This document shows positions 16,792 to 24,885 of a stretch of 64,000 bases of DNA, piece after piece; the first letter of the stretch is position 1, and each line of letters starts with the position of its first letter. Below the pieces are notes generated by a model. It ran no database searches. It had not been told where the DNA came from and saw only the letters and a list, made by a program, of their open reading frames with translations. Source of the stretch: Amycolatopsis acidiphila (GTDB lineage: Bacteria > Actinomycetota > Actinomycetes > Mycobacteriales > Pseudonocardiaceae); assembly GCF_021391495.1 (NCBI RefSeq), contig NZ_CP090063.1:5208001-5272000 (forward strand), given 5' to 3'. Both the position numbers and the translations under genes were made by a program.

Positions 16792-17963
16792 CGGCCGGCA
16801 CCTCCTTGCTTGACGGGTGAGAGCAGCGGGAGCGGTGGGAGTTCGCCGCTTTGCAGGCCGCGCATCACCTCCGCCGCCGAAGGCAGCGGGACCGCGCCGT
16901 CGAGCACCGGCGCGAGCCGGTCGCAGGCAGCGGCGACAGCCTGTGGCAGGTGCGTCGGAGTCCCCCGGCGGACCAGGCCGCACAGGGTGACGATCGGCGG
17001 GGCGGACAGCTCGTTCAGGTTGGCCCGGATGTCCAGCGTGCCTGAGCTCGCGTTGTAGGCGTTGGCCAGGTTCCCGAGCGCGAGCGGGGCCACGTCGAGG
17101 GATTCGGCCAGCGCGCCGCGTTGGTCCACCAGCACCTGCGTCACCGACGCCAGCTTGTCCACATTGGACTTGATTCGGCCGCGGTTGTCCGCGATGAAGC
17201 CGCGGACCGAGTCCAGTGCGGTGGCCAGCCGGCCGAGCGCCTGCGTGAGATCCTGCCGTTCGCCGGCGAGGAAGGCGCTCACGTCGGTCAGCTGCCCGTT
17301 GAGGTCGCGCAGCTGTCCGTCGCTCGTCGCCAGGGTCTCGGTGAACTGGCGCAGGTTGTCGACGGTGCTGAAGAGATCGCCGCGGTTGCCGGACAGTGTC
17401 GCGGTGAGACCGGCCAGCTTGGTGATCGTGTCGTTGATCGCCGCGCCGTTGCCCGCGAGGTTTCGTGCCCCCACGTCGAGCAGCTGGTTGAGCGAGCCGT
17501 TCGCGTTGGCGCCCTGCGGCCCGAGCGCGGTGCTCACCTGGTCCAGGCTCCGGTACAGCTGGTCGACCTCGACGGGGGTGACGGTCCGCGCTTTCGGGAT
17601 GACCGCGCCGTCGGCGATCTTCGGCCCCCCTTGGTACACCGGGGTCAGCTGCACGTACCGGTCGGCGACCAGGCTCGGTGGGACGACGACCGCACCGGCG
17701 TCCGCGGGCACGTCGACGTCCGCGTCGACGGTCATCTCCACCCGCACCTGTTCGCCCTCAGGGGTGACCGTGTCGATCGTCCCCACCGGGACGCCGAGGA
17801 CGCGGACGTCACCGCCCGGGAAGACGCCGACGCCCTGGGAGAACAGCGCTGTCAGCCTCGTGCCGGCCGCCCGCGAGACGTACCACCAGCCACCGCCGGC
17901 GGCGACGAGCGCCACGACGAGTGCGACCGAGAGTCTGCGGGTGAGCTTGGTGGGAGTCCTCAT
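16788..17963 (-). CDS. mceD: Mce family protein (MceD position)
   Basis: 391 residues with an N-terminal membrane helix (residues 10-24), an Mce domain (VRVLGVPVGTIDTVTPEG, PPSLVADRYVQLTP) and a long coiled helical part with repeating Leu/Asp/Asn heptad-like segments. The start overlaps the mceC stop (4 bp). It is one of six paralogous subunits expected to assemble into a hetero-hexamer forming the substrate tunnel. Confidence 0.88.
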   Translation of the reverse strand: MRTPTKLTRRLSVALVVALVAAGGGWWYVSRAAGTRLTALFSQGVGVFPGGDVRVLGVPVGTIDTVTPEGEQVRVEMTVDADVDVPADAGAVVVPPSLVADRYVQLTPVYQGGPKIADGAVIPKARTVTPVEVDQLYRSLDQVSTALGPQGANANGSLNQLLDVGARNLAGNGAAINDTITKLAGLTATLSGNRGDLFSTVDNLRQFTETLATSDGQLRDLNGQLTDVSAFLAGERQDLTQALGRLATALDSVRGFIADNRGRIKSNVDKLASVTQVLVDQRGALAESLDVAPLALGNLANAYNASSGTLDIRANLNELSAPPIVTLCGLVRRGTPTHLPQAVAAACDRLAPVLDGAVPLPSAAEVMRGLQSGELPPLPLLSPVKQGGAGR

Positions 17964-18973
17964 CGACCGCCTCCGGCCTGGGGCCGGCAGCCACCAGGGT
18001 TGATGTTGAGCAGGTTGAGATCGAACGTCGGCGGCAGCAGGCCGCAGACGTACACGTCGAACCAGCGGCCGTTGCCGAGGGTGTTGGCGAACAGCCGGTA
18101 GAACGGGGCGAGCTGGTTCAGGCTCGCGCTCAGGTTGTCCTGGTTGCGCTGCAACAGCCCGGTCACCTGGTCCAGTTCGGACAGTGCGGGACCGAGCTGC
18201 TGCTGGTTGTCCGCCACCAGTCCGGCGAGCTGCACCGACAGTGCCTGCGCGCCTTGCAACAGCGAGCTGATCGCCGCCTTGCGGGCCTGGACCTCGTCGA
18301 GCAACAGGCTGCCGTCGGTGATGAGCCGCTGGATCTGCCCGCGCGAGTCGGCGAGGGTTCTGCTGAGTCTGCTGGTGTTCCCGAGCAGCTGGTGCAGCTG
18401 CTCGTCCCGGCTGGAGATCGTCGTCGACAGCGCGGAGAGGCTGTCCAGGGCCGGCCGGACCTGCTCGGGGGTACCGGAGAACTCCTGCGCGATGGTCTCG
18501 AAGCTCTGCGCCAGCTGCCGCGTGTCGATCTGGTCGACGGTGTCGGACAACCCGCTCAGCGCGTCGTTGACGTCGAAGGGCGACCTCGTCCTGGCGACCG
18601 GGATCGCCTGGCCGGGTTCGAGTGGCCGCTTCCCGGCGGACTCGAGCGCGATGTACTTCTGCCCCAGCAATGTCTTGATCTCGATGGACGCGCGGGTCTG
18701 GTCGCCGAGGAAGGCGTTCTTCGCCCGGAAGCTCACCAGGACGTGCCCGCCGTCGAGTTCGATCGCCTTGACCTGGCCGATCTTGACCCCGGCCATGCGG
18801 ACCTCGTCGTCGGTCTTGAGACCGGCCGCCTCGGTGAACTCGGCGCGGTACAGGGTGCCGCCACCGATCAGGGGCAGGTCGTCGGAGAAGTAGGCTGCGA
18901 CCGTCAGCAGGGCGATGACCACCACCCCGGCGATGCCGATCCGGACGGGATCGCGTTCTTCGAAGGCTTTCAC
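17960..18973 (-). CDS. mceC: Mce family protein (MceC position)
   Basis: 337 residues from GTG 18973, which overlaps the mceB stop (GTGA). There is an N-terminal membrane helix (IGIAGVVVIALLTVAAYF), the Mce domain (VRMAGVKIGQVKAIELDG, IKTLLGQKYIALES) and a helical region. The conserved Mce C-terminal motif FYRLFANTLGNGRWFDVYVCG with two late cysteines closes the protein. Those cysteines may form a disulfide outside the membrane. Confidence 0.9.
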   Translation of the reverse strand: MKAFEERDPVRIGIAGVVVIALLTVAAYFSDDLPLIGGGTLYRAEFTEAAGLKTDDEVRMAGVKIGQVKAIELDGGHVLVSFRAKNAFLGDQTRASIEIKTLLGQKYIALESAGKRPLEPGQAIPVARTRSPFDVNDALSGLSDTVDQIDTRQLAQSFETIAQEFSGTPEQVRPALDSLSALSTTISSRDEQLHQLLGNTSRLSRTLADSRGQIQRLITDGSLLLDEVQARKAAISSLLQGAQALSVQLAGLVADNQQQLGPALSELDQVTGLLQRNQDNLSASLNQLAPFYRLFANTLGNGRWFDVYVCGLLPPTFDLNLLNINPGGCRPQAGGGR

Positions 18974-20010
18974 GATGTGCACCTCGGCGGGGTCTGTGCC
19001 AGCGGCACCGGGATCACCGGGACGTTCACCCCGAGGGAGCTGATCCCGACGTTCCCGCTCGCGTCGCACAGGTAGAAGTTGAACCACGAGCCGTAGGAGG
19101 CGGTCGGGGTGATGGTCCGCACGGTGTCCGGCAGGTTGTTCAGGAACTGCTCGACGAGGCCCGAGTCGCGGTTGAGGTTGCCCGCGAGCACACCGAGCCC
19201 CGCGATGTCCTGTTTCAGCGGTTCCCGCGCGTCGTCGAGGAAGCCGGTCGTCGTCGCACTCAGGTCGGCCAGCGCGCCGATCGAGTCACCGATCGGCTTG
19301 CGGTCCTCGGCGAGCCCGGAGACCAGCTCCTGCAACGTCCCCACCAGTCCGGAGAGCTCGTCGCCGCGCCCGTTGACCGTGTCCAGCACGCGGTTGAGGT
19401 TGTCGATCACCTGGCCGATCGCCTCGTCCTTGCCGGCGATCGCCGTGGCCAGCTCGGTGGTGTGCCGCAGCAGCGAGCTGACCGTGCCGCCTTCACCCTG
19501 CAGCACCTGGATCAGCTCGTAGGACAGCTTGTTGACGTCGTCCGGCGACAAGGCCTGGAACAGCGGCTTGAACCCGTTGAACAACTGGGTCAGGTTCAGC
19601 GCGGGTTTCGTCTGCCGCAGGGGAATGGTGTCTCCCGGACGCAGGTCTCCGCCTGGCTCGCCCGGCTGCGGGACGAGCGAGATGTACCGCTGACCGACCA
19701 GGTTGCGGTACTTGACCACGGCCGTGATCGAGCGGGGCAGGGTGCGCCCGGCGTCGACGGAGAAGTCCACCCGGGCCGCGTTCTCGTTGTCACCGGCGAT
19801 TTCGATGGCGTCGACCTGGCCGACCCGGACTCCGGAGACCCGGATGTCGTCGCCCACGTTCAACGACGTGACATCCGAGAACACCGCGTGGTAACCGGTG
19901 GACGGCTGGAAGGTGATGTTGGCGATCGTCATCGCCAGCAGCAGCGTGGACAGCACGGTGAACACCACGAAGAGGGACAGCTTCGTCACCGGCCCGGCGA
20001 GTGACTTCAT
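18970..20010 (-). CDS. mceB: Mce family protein (MceB position)
   Basis: 346 residues from ATG 20010, overlapping the mceA stop by 4 bp. It shows an N-terminal membrane anchor, the Mce domain (IRVSGVRVGQVDAIEIAG, YRNLVGQRYISLVP), helical needle segments and the conserved ending YGSWFNFYLCD. Order and overlaps make it the second Mce subunit of the complex. Confidence 0.9.
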   Translation of the reverse strand: MKSLAGPVTKLSLFVVFTVLSTLLLAMTIANITFQPSTGYHAVFSDVTSLNVGDDIRVSGVRVGQVDAIEIAGDNENAARVDFSVDAGRTLPRSITAVVKYRNLVGQRYISLVPQPGEPGGDLRPGDTIPLRQTKPALNLTQLFNGFKPLFQALSPDDVNKLSYELIQVLQGEGGTVSSLLRHTTELATAIAGKDEAIGQVIDNLNRVLDTVNGRGDELSGLVGTLQELVSGLAEDRKPIGDSIGALADLSATTTGFLDDAREPLKQDIAGLGVLAGNLNRDSGLVEQFLNNLPDTVRTITPTASYGSWFNFYLCDASGNVGISSLGVNVPVIPVPLAQTPPRCTS

Positions 20011-21305
20011 CGGACGGTCACCTCCTGCCCGCGGTAGAGCGGTCCGAGCAGCACGCTGCTCCACTGGGGAACGTCCTTGGGCGCGACGCCCAGGGACGGG
20101 CCGGCCAGCGCCGCGACGAGCGCGCGTTCCGGCGCGGAGTTCGCCAGCGACGGTGCACCCGGGGCCTGGGTACCACCGGCAGCCGGCGGAGTCGAACCAT
20201 CCCGCAGCGGGCCACCGGGCGGGTACTGCGGGAAGTTCCCGTTGGTGGCGGCCGGGTAGCACGCCGGGCCCCGCTTCTCGGTGTAGGCGGGCGTGTCCTT
20301 GCCCGGCACGTACTTGCCACGGCTCGCGGTGATCTCGATGGTGAGGTTCAGCGAATGGTTGTGGTTGGCACCGCCGCCCCAGATCTCGTCGAGCTTCGGC
20401 ACCAGGTCGGACAGCTGGCCGAGCAGGCAGGGATACTCCGGCGCGTACTTCGCGAGCAGGTCCAATGTGGACCTGCTGGTGCCGGCCAGCCCGATCAGGT
20501 TGTCCCGGTTCGCCTCGAGGAAGCCACGCAGGTCGGCCGAGGTCGCGGACAGGCCGGTGAACAGGGCATGCAGGTTCTGTTGCTGGTCCACCAGGGTTTT
20601 GCTCGTCACGGTGAGGTCGGACAGGGTCTGCAGGAGGTCCGGGGCCGCGTCGCGGTACGCATCGGCCACGCCGGCGAGCTGCCGGATGTCCTCGGTGAGA
20701 TCGGGCAACGCGGGGTTCAGCTCGCGCACGTAGTCGTCGAGGGTCGTCAGGGTCTGCCCGAGCTCCTTGCCGCGACCGCCGGACAGCGCCTGCGACACCG
20801 CTCCGAGCGTGCTCGACAGCTTCTCCGGCTGGACCGCCTGCAGCACCGGCATCAGGTTGTCCAGCACCCGGTTGAGCTCGATCGCGGCCGACGAGTGGTC
20901 CAGCCCGATGACGTCTCCCGCCTGGATGCGCCCGACGCCGGTCCGGGGCAGCACGAGACTGACGTACCGCTCGCCGAACAACGTCTTGGGCAGCAGGCGG
21001 GCCGTGACGTTCCGCGGGATCAGGCCGATCTTGCCGGGGTCGAGCGCCAGATGCAGCGTGGCGCCCTCGAACGAGGTGTCGATGCCGCGGACCTCGCCGA
21101 CGATCACGCCACGCACCTTGACGTCCGCCTGCGGCGACAGCTGGTCGCCGAGCTTCTCCACCCGCAGGTCCACCGGCACCACGGGGGTGAACCGCTTCTG
21201 GTACAGGGCGATCGTCAGCCCGAAGAACAGCACGATCACGAGCAGGTACACCAGCCCCAGCACCCGGCGCGGCACCGCCGGCAGCCCGCCGCCTTCGGCG
21301 CTCAT
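20007..21305 (-). CDS. mceA: Mce family protein (MceA position)
   Basis: 432 residues from ATG 21305, overlapping the second permease stop by 4 bp. A membrane helix (VLGLVYLLVIVLFFGLTIAL) precedes the Mce domain (VKVRGVIVGEVRGIDTS, PKTLFGERYVSLVLP) and the helical part with YPCLLGQLSDLVPKLDEIW, a signature of MceA-type subunits. A Pro/Gly-rich linker precedes the C-terminus. First of the six Mce subunits in the operon. Confidence 0.9.
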   Translation of the reverse strand: MSAEGGGLPAVPRRVLGLVYLLVIVLFFGLTIALYQKRFTPVVPVDLRVEKLGDQLSPQADVKVRGVIVGEVRGIDTSFEGATLHLALDPGKIGLIPRNVTARLLPKTLFGERYVSLVLPRTGVGRIQAGDVIGLDHSSAAIELNRVLDNLMPVLQAVQPEKLSSTLGAVSQALSGGRGKELGQTLTTLDDYVRELNPALPDLTEDIRQLAGVADAYRDAAPDLLQTLSDLTVTSKTLVDQQQNLHALFTGLSATSADLRGFLEANRDNLIGLAGTSRSTLDLLAKYAPEYPCLLGQLSDLVPKLDEIWGGGANHNHSLNLTIEITASRGKYVPGKDTPAYTEKRGPACYPAATNGNFPQYPPGGPLRDGSTPPAAGGTQAPGAPSLANSAPERALVAALAGPSLGVAPKDVPQWSSVLLGPLYRGQEVTVR

Positions 21306-22162
21306 CCGGCGACCCGCACGGTCGTCGTGGTGCCCCAGATGGCGAGGCTGAGGAAGAAGTCCAGGACGACGACGGTCACGATCGCGGTTTTCACCCCCCG
21401 CCCGACCGCGACACCGACACCCGCCGGGCCGCCGCCCGCCGTGTAGCCGTAGTAGCAGTGGATCAGGATGATCACCACGGCGAAGACCAGCGTCTTCGCG
21501 AACGACCACAACACGTCTTCCGGCGGCAGGAAGAGGTTGAAGTAGTGGTCGTAGGTGCCCGCCGACTGGCCGTTGAAGGTGACGGTGATGAGCCGGGAGG
21601 CCACGTAGGACGCCAGCAGGCCGAGCGAGTACAGCGGCAGGATCGCCACGAACCCCGCGATGGTCCGGGTGGTGACCAGATAGGGCAGGCTGGGGATGCC
21701 CATCACCTCGAGGGCGTCGATCTCCTCGGCGATCCGCATCGCGCCGAGCTGTGCGGTGAACCCGGAGCCGACGGTCGCGGACAGCGCGATTCCGGCGACC
21801 AGCGGCGAGATCTCGCGTGTGTTGAAGTACGCGGAGACGAACCCGGTGAACGCCTCGGTGCCGATCTGGTTGAGCGCGGCGTATCCCTGCAGGCCGACAA
21901 CGGTGCCGACGAACAGGTTGAGCGCGACCATCACGCCGATCGTGCCGCCGATCACCGCCAGCGCACCGCTGCCGAAGGAGACTTCGGACAGCAGCCTGAC
22001 GATCTCCTTGCCATAGCGGCGGATCGTCCGCGGCACCCACATGAGCACGCGCAGGTGGAACCAGAGCTGGTTGCCGTAGTCGTCCAAACTGGACACCGGC
22101 TTGCGGGCGATCCGGACCGCGCTCTGCCTCGACCGTTCGAGCAGTGTCTCGGCCACGGTCAT
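21302..22162 (-). CDS. yrbEB: MlaE/YrbE-family ABC permease, second copy (YrbEB)
   Basis: 286 residues, about five membrane helices. The MlaE permease signature is visible: IGGTIGVMVALN, SATVGSGFTAQLGAMRIAEE with the EIDALEVMGI coupling helix, and TAGGGPAGVGVAVGRGVK. It would pair with the first YrbE permease to form the inner-membrane channel of the Mce transporter. It overlaps both neighbours by 4 bp. Confidence 0.92.
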   Translation of the reverse strand: MTVAETLLERSRQSAVRIARKPVSSLDDYGNQLWFHLRVLMWVPRTIRRYGKEIVRLLSEVSFGSGALAVIGGTIGVMVALNLFVGTVVGLQGYAALNQIGTEAFTGFVSAYFNTREISPLVAGIALSATVGSGFTAQLGAMRIAEEIDALEVMGIPSLPYLVTTRTIAGFVAILPLYSLGLLASYVASRLITVTFNGQSAGTYDHYFNLFLPPEDVLWSFAKTLVFAVVIILIHCYYGYTAGGGPAGVGVAVGRGVKTAIVTVVVLDFFLSLAIWGTTTTVRVAG

Positions 22163-22941
22163 CCTCCCTTCGGCGGCACGATGTGCAGGTAGACGGTGGT
22201 CAGCACGAAGTTGACGAAGTACAGCAACAGGAAGGTGATCACCACGGCCTGGTTGACCGAGTCACCGACGCCTTTCGGGCCGCCCCGCGGGTTCAGCCCC
22301 CGGTAGGCGGCCACCACCCCGGCCACGAGACCGAAGATCAGGGCCTTGAGCTCGCTGATGTAGATGTCGGGCAGCTGGGCCAGCGCGTTGAAGCTCGACA
22401 GGTAGGCACCCGGGGTACCGCCCTGCAGGAACACGTTGAAGAAGTAGCCGCCCGCCACGCCGACGATGCTCACCAAACCGTTGAGCAGCACCGCGACGAA
22501 CGCCATCGCGAGCACGCGCGGCACGATCAGCCGTTGCACCGGCGACACACCCAGCACCTTCATCGCGTCGATCTCTTCACGGATGGTGCGCGACCCGATG
22601 TCGGCGCACACCGCGGAACCGCCGGCCCCGGCGATGATCATGGCCGTCACGATCGGCGCGGCCTGCTGCACGGTCGCCAGCACACCGGCCGCGCCGGTGA
22701 ACGACTGCGCGCCGAGCTGGCGGGTCAGCGAACCCAACTGCATGGCGATCACGGCGCCGAACGGGATCGACACCAGCGCGCTCGGCAGGAGCGAGACGCT
22801 GGCGACGAACCAGGCCTGCCCCAGGAACTCGCGCCATTGGAACGGGCGCCTCGGCGCCATCCGGGCCACGTCGAGACCGAGCGCGAACATCCGGCCGGTC
22901 TGGGCGAAGGCGCGGGAACCGGGAAACGAAAGCTGGCTCAC
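22159..22941 (-). CDS. yrbEA: MlaE/YrbE-family ABC permease, first copy (YrbEA)
   Basis: 260 residues. The MlaE family pattern includes IPFGAVIAMQLGSLTRQLGA, AGAGGSAVCADIGSRTIREE, EIDAMKVLGVSPVQRLIVPR and GLNPRGGPKGVGDSVNQAVV. It partners YrbEB and the ATPase. The start overlaps the ATPase gene stop by 4 bp. Confidence 0.92.
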   Translation of the reverse strand: MSQLSFPGSRAFAQTGRMFALGLDVARMAPRRPFQWREFLGQAWFVASVSLLPSALVSIPFGAVIAMQLGSLTRQLGAQSFTGAAGVLATVQQAAPIVTAMIIAGAGGSAVCADIGSRTIREEIDAMKVLGVSPVQRLIVPRVLAMAFVAVLLNGLVSIVGVAGGYFFNVFLQGGTPGAYLSSFNALAQLPDIYISELKALIFGLVAGVVAAYRGLNPRGGPKGVGDSVNQAVVITFLLLYFVNFVLTTVYLHIVPPKGG

Positions 22942-23969
22942 GGATGCACCTGCGCCATCCGGGCGTGCCGTCCGTGCCAGCGCCGTTGTTCCTCGAGTGT
23001 GAGGGAGTTGATGATCCCTTCCCGCGCGGCGGGCGGCAGGGTGTCGAGGATCCGCATGACCCGCGCCTTGCGCCGGTGCACGCCCTCCCGCTCCGGCAAG
23101 CCGGGGGACGGCTGCATCTGCGGCGGGATGCCGACGACCTCCTCGACGCCACCGGCGTGGTGCCCCGCCTCGAACATCGCCCGCTCGGCGGCGATCGTCG
23201 CGGAGTCCTTCTCCTCGCTCATCCCGATCGGCCCGTCCATCCGGCCGTTGAGGAACTGCTTGACCACCGGCTCCTCGCTGGTCAGCAGCACCTCGCGCGG
23301 CCCGAACATGACCAGCTCCTTGCGGAAGAGCATGCCCAGGTTGTCCGGCACCGTGCGGGCCAGGTTGATGTTGTGCGTGACGATCAGGAACGTCGCGTCG
23401 ATCTGCGCGTTCACGTCCAGGAACAACTGGGAGATGTAGGTCGTGCGCACCGGGTCCAGACCCGAGTCCGGCTCGTCGACCAGGATGATCTCCGGGTCCA
23501 GCACCAGCGCCCGCGCCAGGCCGGCCCGCTTGCGCATACCACCGGAGATCTCACCGGGCAGCTTCTTCTCCGCCCCCGCCAGACCGGTCATCTCCAACTT
23601 CTCGAAGACGATCCGGCGGATCTCCGACTCGGACTTCTTCGTGTGCTCGCGCAGCGGGAACGCGACGTTGTCGTACAGGTTCATCGAACCGAACAACGCG
23701 CCGTCCTGGAACAGCACCCCGAACAACTTCCGCGTCTCGTACAGCTTGTGCTCGCTGCAGCGGACGATGTCCACCCCGTTGATCACGCAGGTGCCACGGT
23801 CGGGCTTGAGCAGCCCGATCATCGACTTGAGGAACACGGACTTACCGGTTCCCGACGGACCGAGCATCACCGAAACCTCACCAGGAGGCAGGGTCAGCGT
23901 CACGTCCCGCCAGATGGTCTGCCTTCCGAACGACTTCGTCAGCCCTTCGATGACCACCTCAGCACCCAT
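22938..23969 (-). CDS. Mce transporter ATPase (MlaF/Mkl/MceG type)
   Basis: 343 residues from ATG 23969 with GAGGAG 5 bp upstream. The ABC ATPase core is complete: Walker A GPSGTGKS, Q-loop LFQDGALFGSMNLYDNV, signature EISGGMRKRAGLARAL, Walker B and Glu in ILVDEPDSGLD, and switch His in VTHNINLA. A C-terminal extension of about 95 residues (residues 250-343) is typical of actinobacterial MceG/Mkl proteins and stabilises the complex in mycobacteria. In mycobacteria the gene is unlinked from mce loci; here it heads the operon, so the transporter is self-contained. The about 230-bp interval before the response regulator gene shows no feature I can support. Confidence 0.92.
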   Translation of the reverse strand: MGAEVVIEGLTKSFGRQTIWRDVTLTLPPGEVSVMLGPSGTGKSVFLKSMIGLLKPDRGTCVINGVDIVRCSEHKLYETRKLFGVLFQDGALFGSMNLYDNVAFPLREHTKKSESEIRRIVFEKLEMTGLAGAEKKLPGEISGGMRKRAGLARALVLDPEIILVDEPDSGLDPVRTTYISQLFLDVNAQIDATFLIVTHNINLARTVPDNLGMLFRKELVMFGPREVLLTSEEPVVKQFLNGRMDGPIGMSEEKDSATIAAERAMFEAGHHAGGVEEVVGIPPQMQPSPGLPEREGVHRRKARVMRILDTLPPAAREGIINSLTLEEQRRWHGRHARMAQVHP

Positions 23970-24200
23970 CAACACTCCTCGTCGAGTTCCGGTATGCGGG
24001 CACTCTGCCGGGTGCCCGCGCCCCGTTACGACGTCCGCGCGGGCCAACCGTGGCCCGCGCAGGCCAGCTTCCGGAGGAGTGACTGTCCAAAGTGGTGAAA
24101 GCGGCTTGGCGCGGACAACCGCCACGGCGCACGCCGAGGAGGTTTCGTACCGGTCCGCGGGGCCCTGGGCCCCTGGTTCGTCGCCGGGTCGCCGAGGTGG

Positions 24201-24866
24201 CTAGCCGGGTTCCGTGGAGTCCTCGAGCAGGCCGTAGGAACCGGCGAGACCGGCTGCCTCGACCCGGTTGGCCGCGCCGATCTTGTTCAGCAGCGAGGCC
24301 ACCATCCGCTTGGCGGTGCGCTCGGAGACCAGCATCCGGTTCGCGATGTCATTGGTTTCCAGGCCGCGGGCGAGCAGCGTCCACAACCGCAGGTCCTGGG
24401 AACCCAGCCCGCTCAGCAACGACTCCGGCGGCTTCTTGGTCGTGGTCAGCAGCAGGTCGAGCAGTTCCCCTTCGAGTACCCGGAAACCGGCCGCGACCGT
24501 CAGCAGCGGCGCGACGAGGACCTCGGGATCGGCCGACTTCGTCAGATAGCCGTCCGCACCGGCGCGCAAGGCCTGCTCCGCCAGGTCGAGATCATCCGAA
24601 CCGGACAGTGCGAGCACGCGGGTGCCGGGAAACCGGCGCTTGATCTGGCGGATCGCCGCCGCACCACCGAGCGGCGGCATCGCGAGGTCCACGATGGCCA
24701 GCTCGGCGCCGCAGGATTCCACCAGCCCCGGCGCCTCCTCCACGTGGGTCGTCAGCCCGGCCACCTCGAACCGGTCCCCCGCCTGGGTGGACAGCAGCAG
24801 CGCGAGGCCCCTGGCGAACAGTTCGTGGTCGTCCACGATCACGGTCACGAGTCGCCGGTCGTTCAC
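24201..24866 (-). CDS. LuxR/NarL-type response regulator
   Basis: 221 residues from GTG 24866; an in-frame ATG at 24887 would add seven residues but overlaps the kinase start and has no ribosome site. The receiver has the acidic pair VDDHELF, the phospho-acceptor Asp in LAIVDLAMPP, Ser in LALSGSDD and Lys in YLTKSADP. The C-terminal LuxR helix-turn-helix (LLARGLETNDIANRMLVSER) binds DNA. It is divergent from the kinase gene, with which it probably forms the pair. Confidence 0.85.
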   Translation of the reverse strand: MNDRRLVTVIVDDHELFARGLALLLSTQAGDRFEVAGLTTHVEEAPGLVESCGAELAIVDLAMPPLGGAAAIRQIKRRFPGTRVLALSGSDDLDLAEQALRAGADGYLTKSADPEVLVAPLLTVAAGFRVLEGELLDLLLTTTKKPPESLLSGLGSQDLRLWTLLARGLETNDIANRMLVSERTAKRMVASLLNKIGAANRVEAAGLAGSYGLLEDSTEPG

Positions 24867-24871
24867 CGTCC

Positions 24872-24879
24872 TAGTATTA
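24872..24879. promoter_or_regulatory. Overlapping divergent -10 boxes for leaderless transcripts
   Basis: On the plus strand TAGTAT (24872-24877) ends 8 bases before the kinase ATG at 24886. On the minus strand the same bases read TAATAC (24879-24874) and end 7 bases before the regulator GTG at 24866. Each is the right distance to place transcription start on the first base of the start codon. Neither gene has a Shine-Dalgarno sequence, which fits leaderless mRNAs, common in actinobacteria. No clear -35 box was seen. Confidence 0.5.
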
Positions 24880-24885
24880 CAGCCC

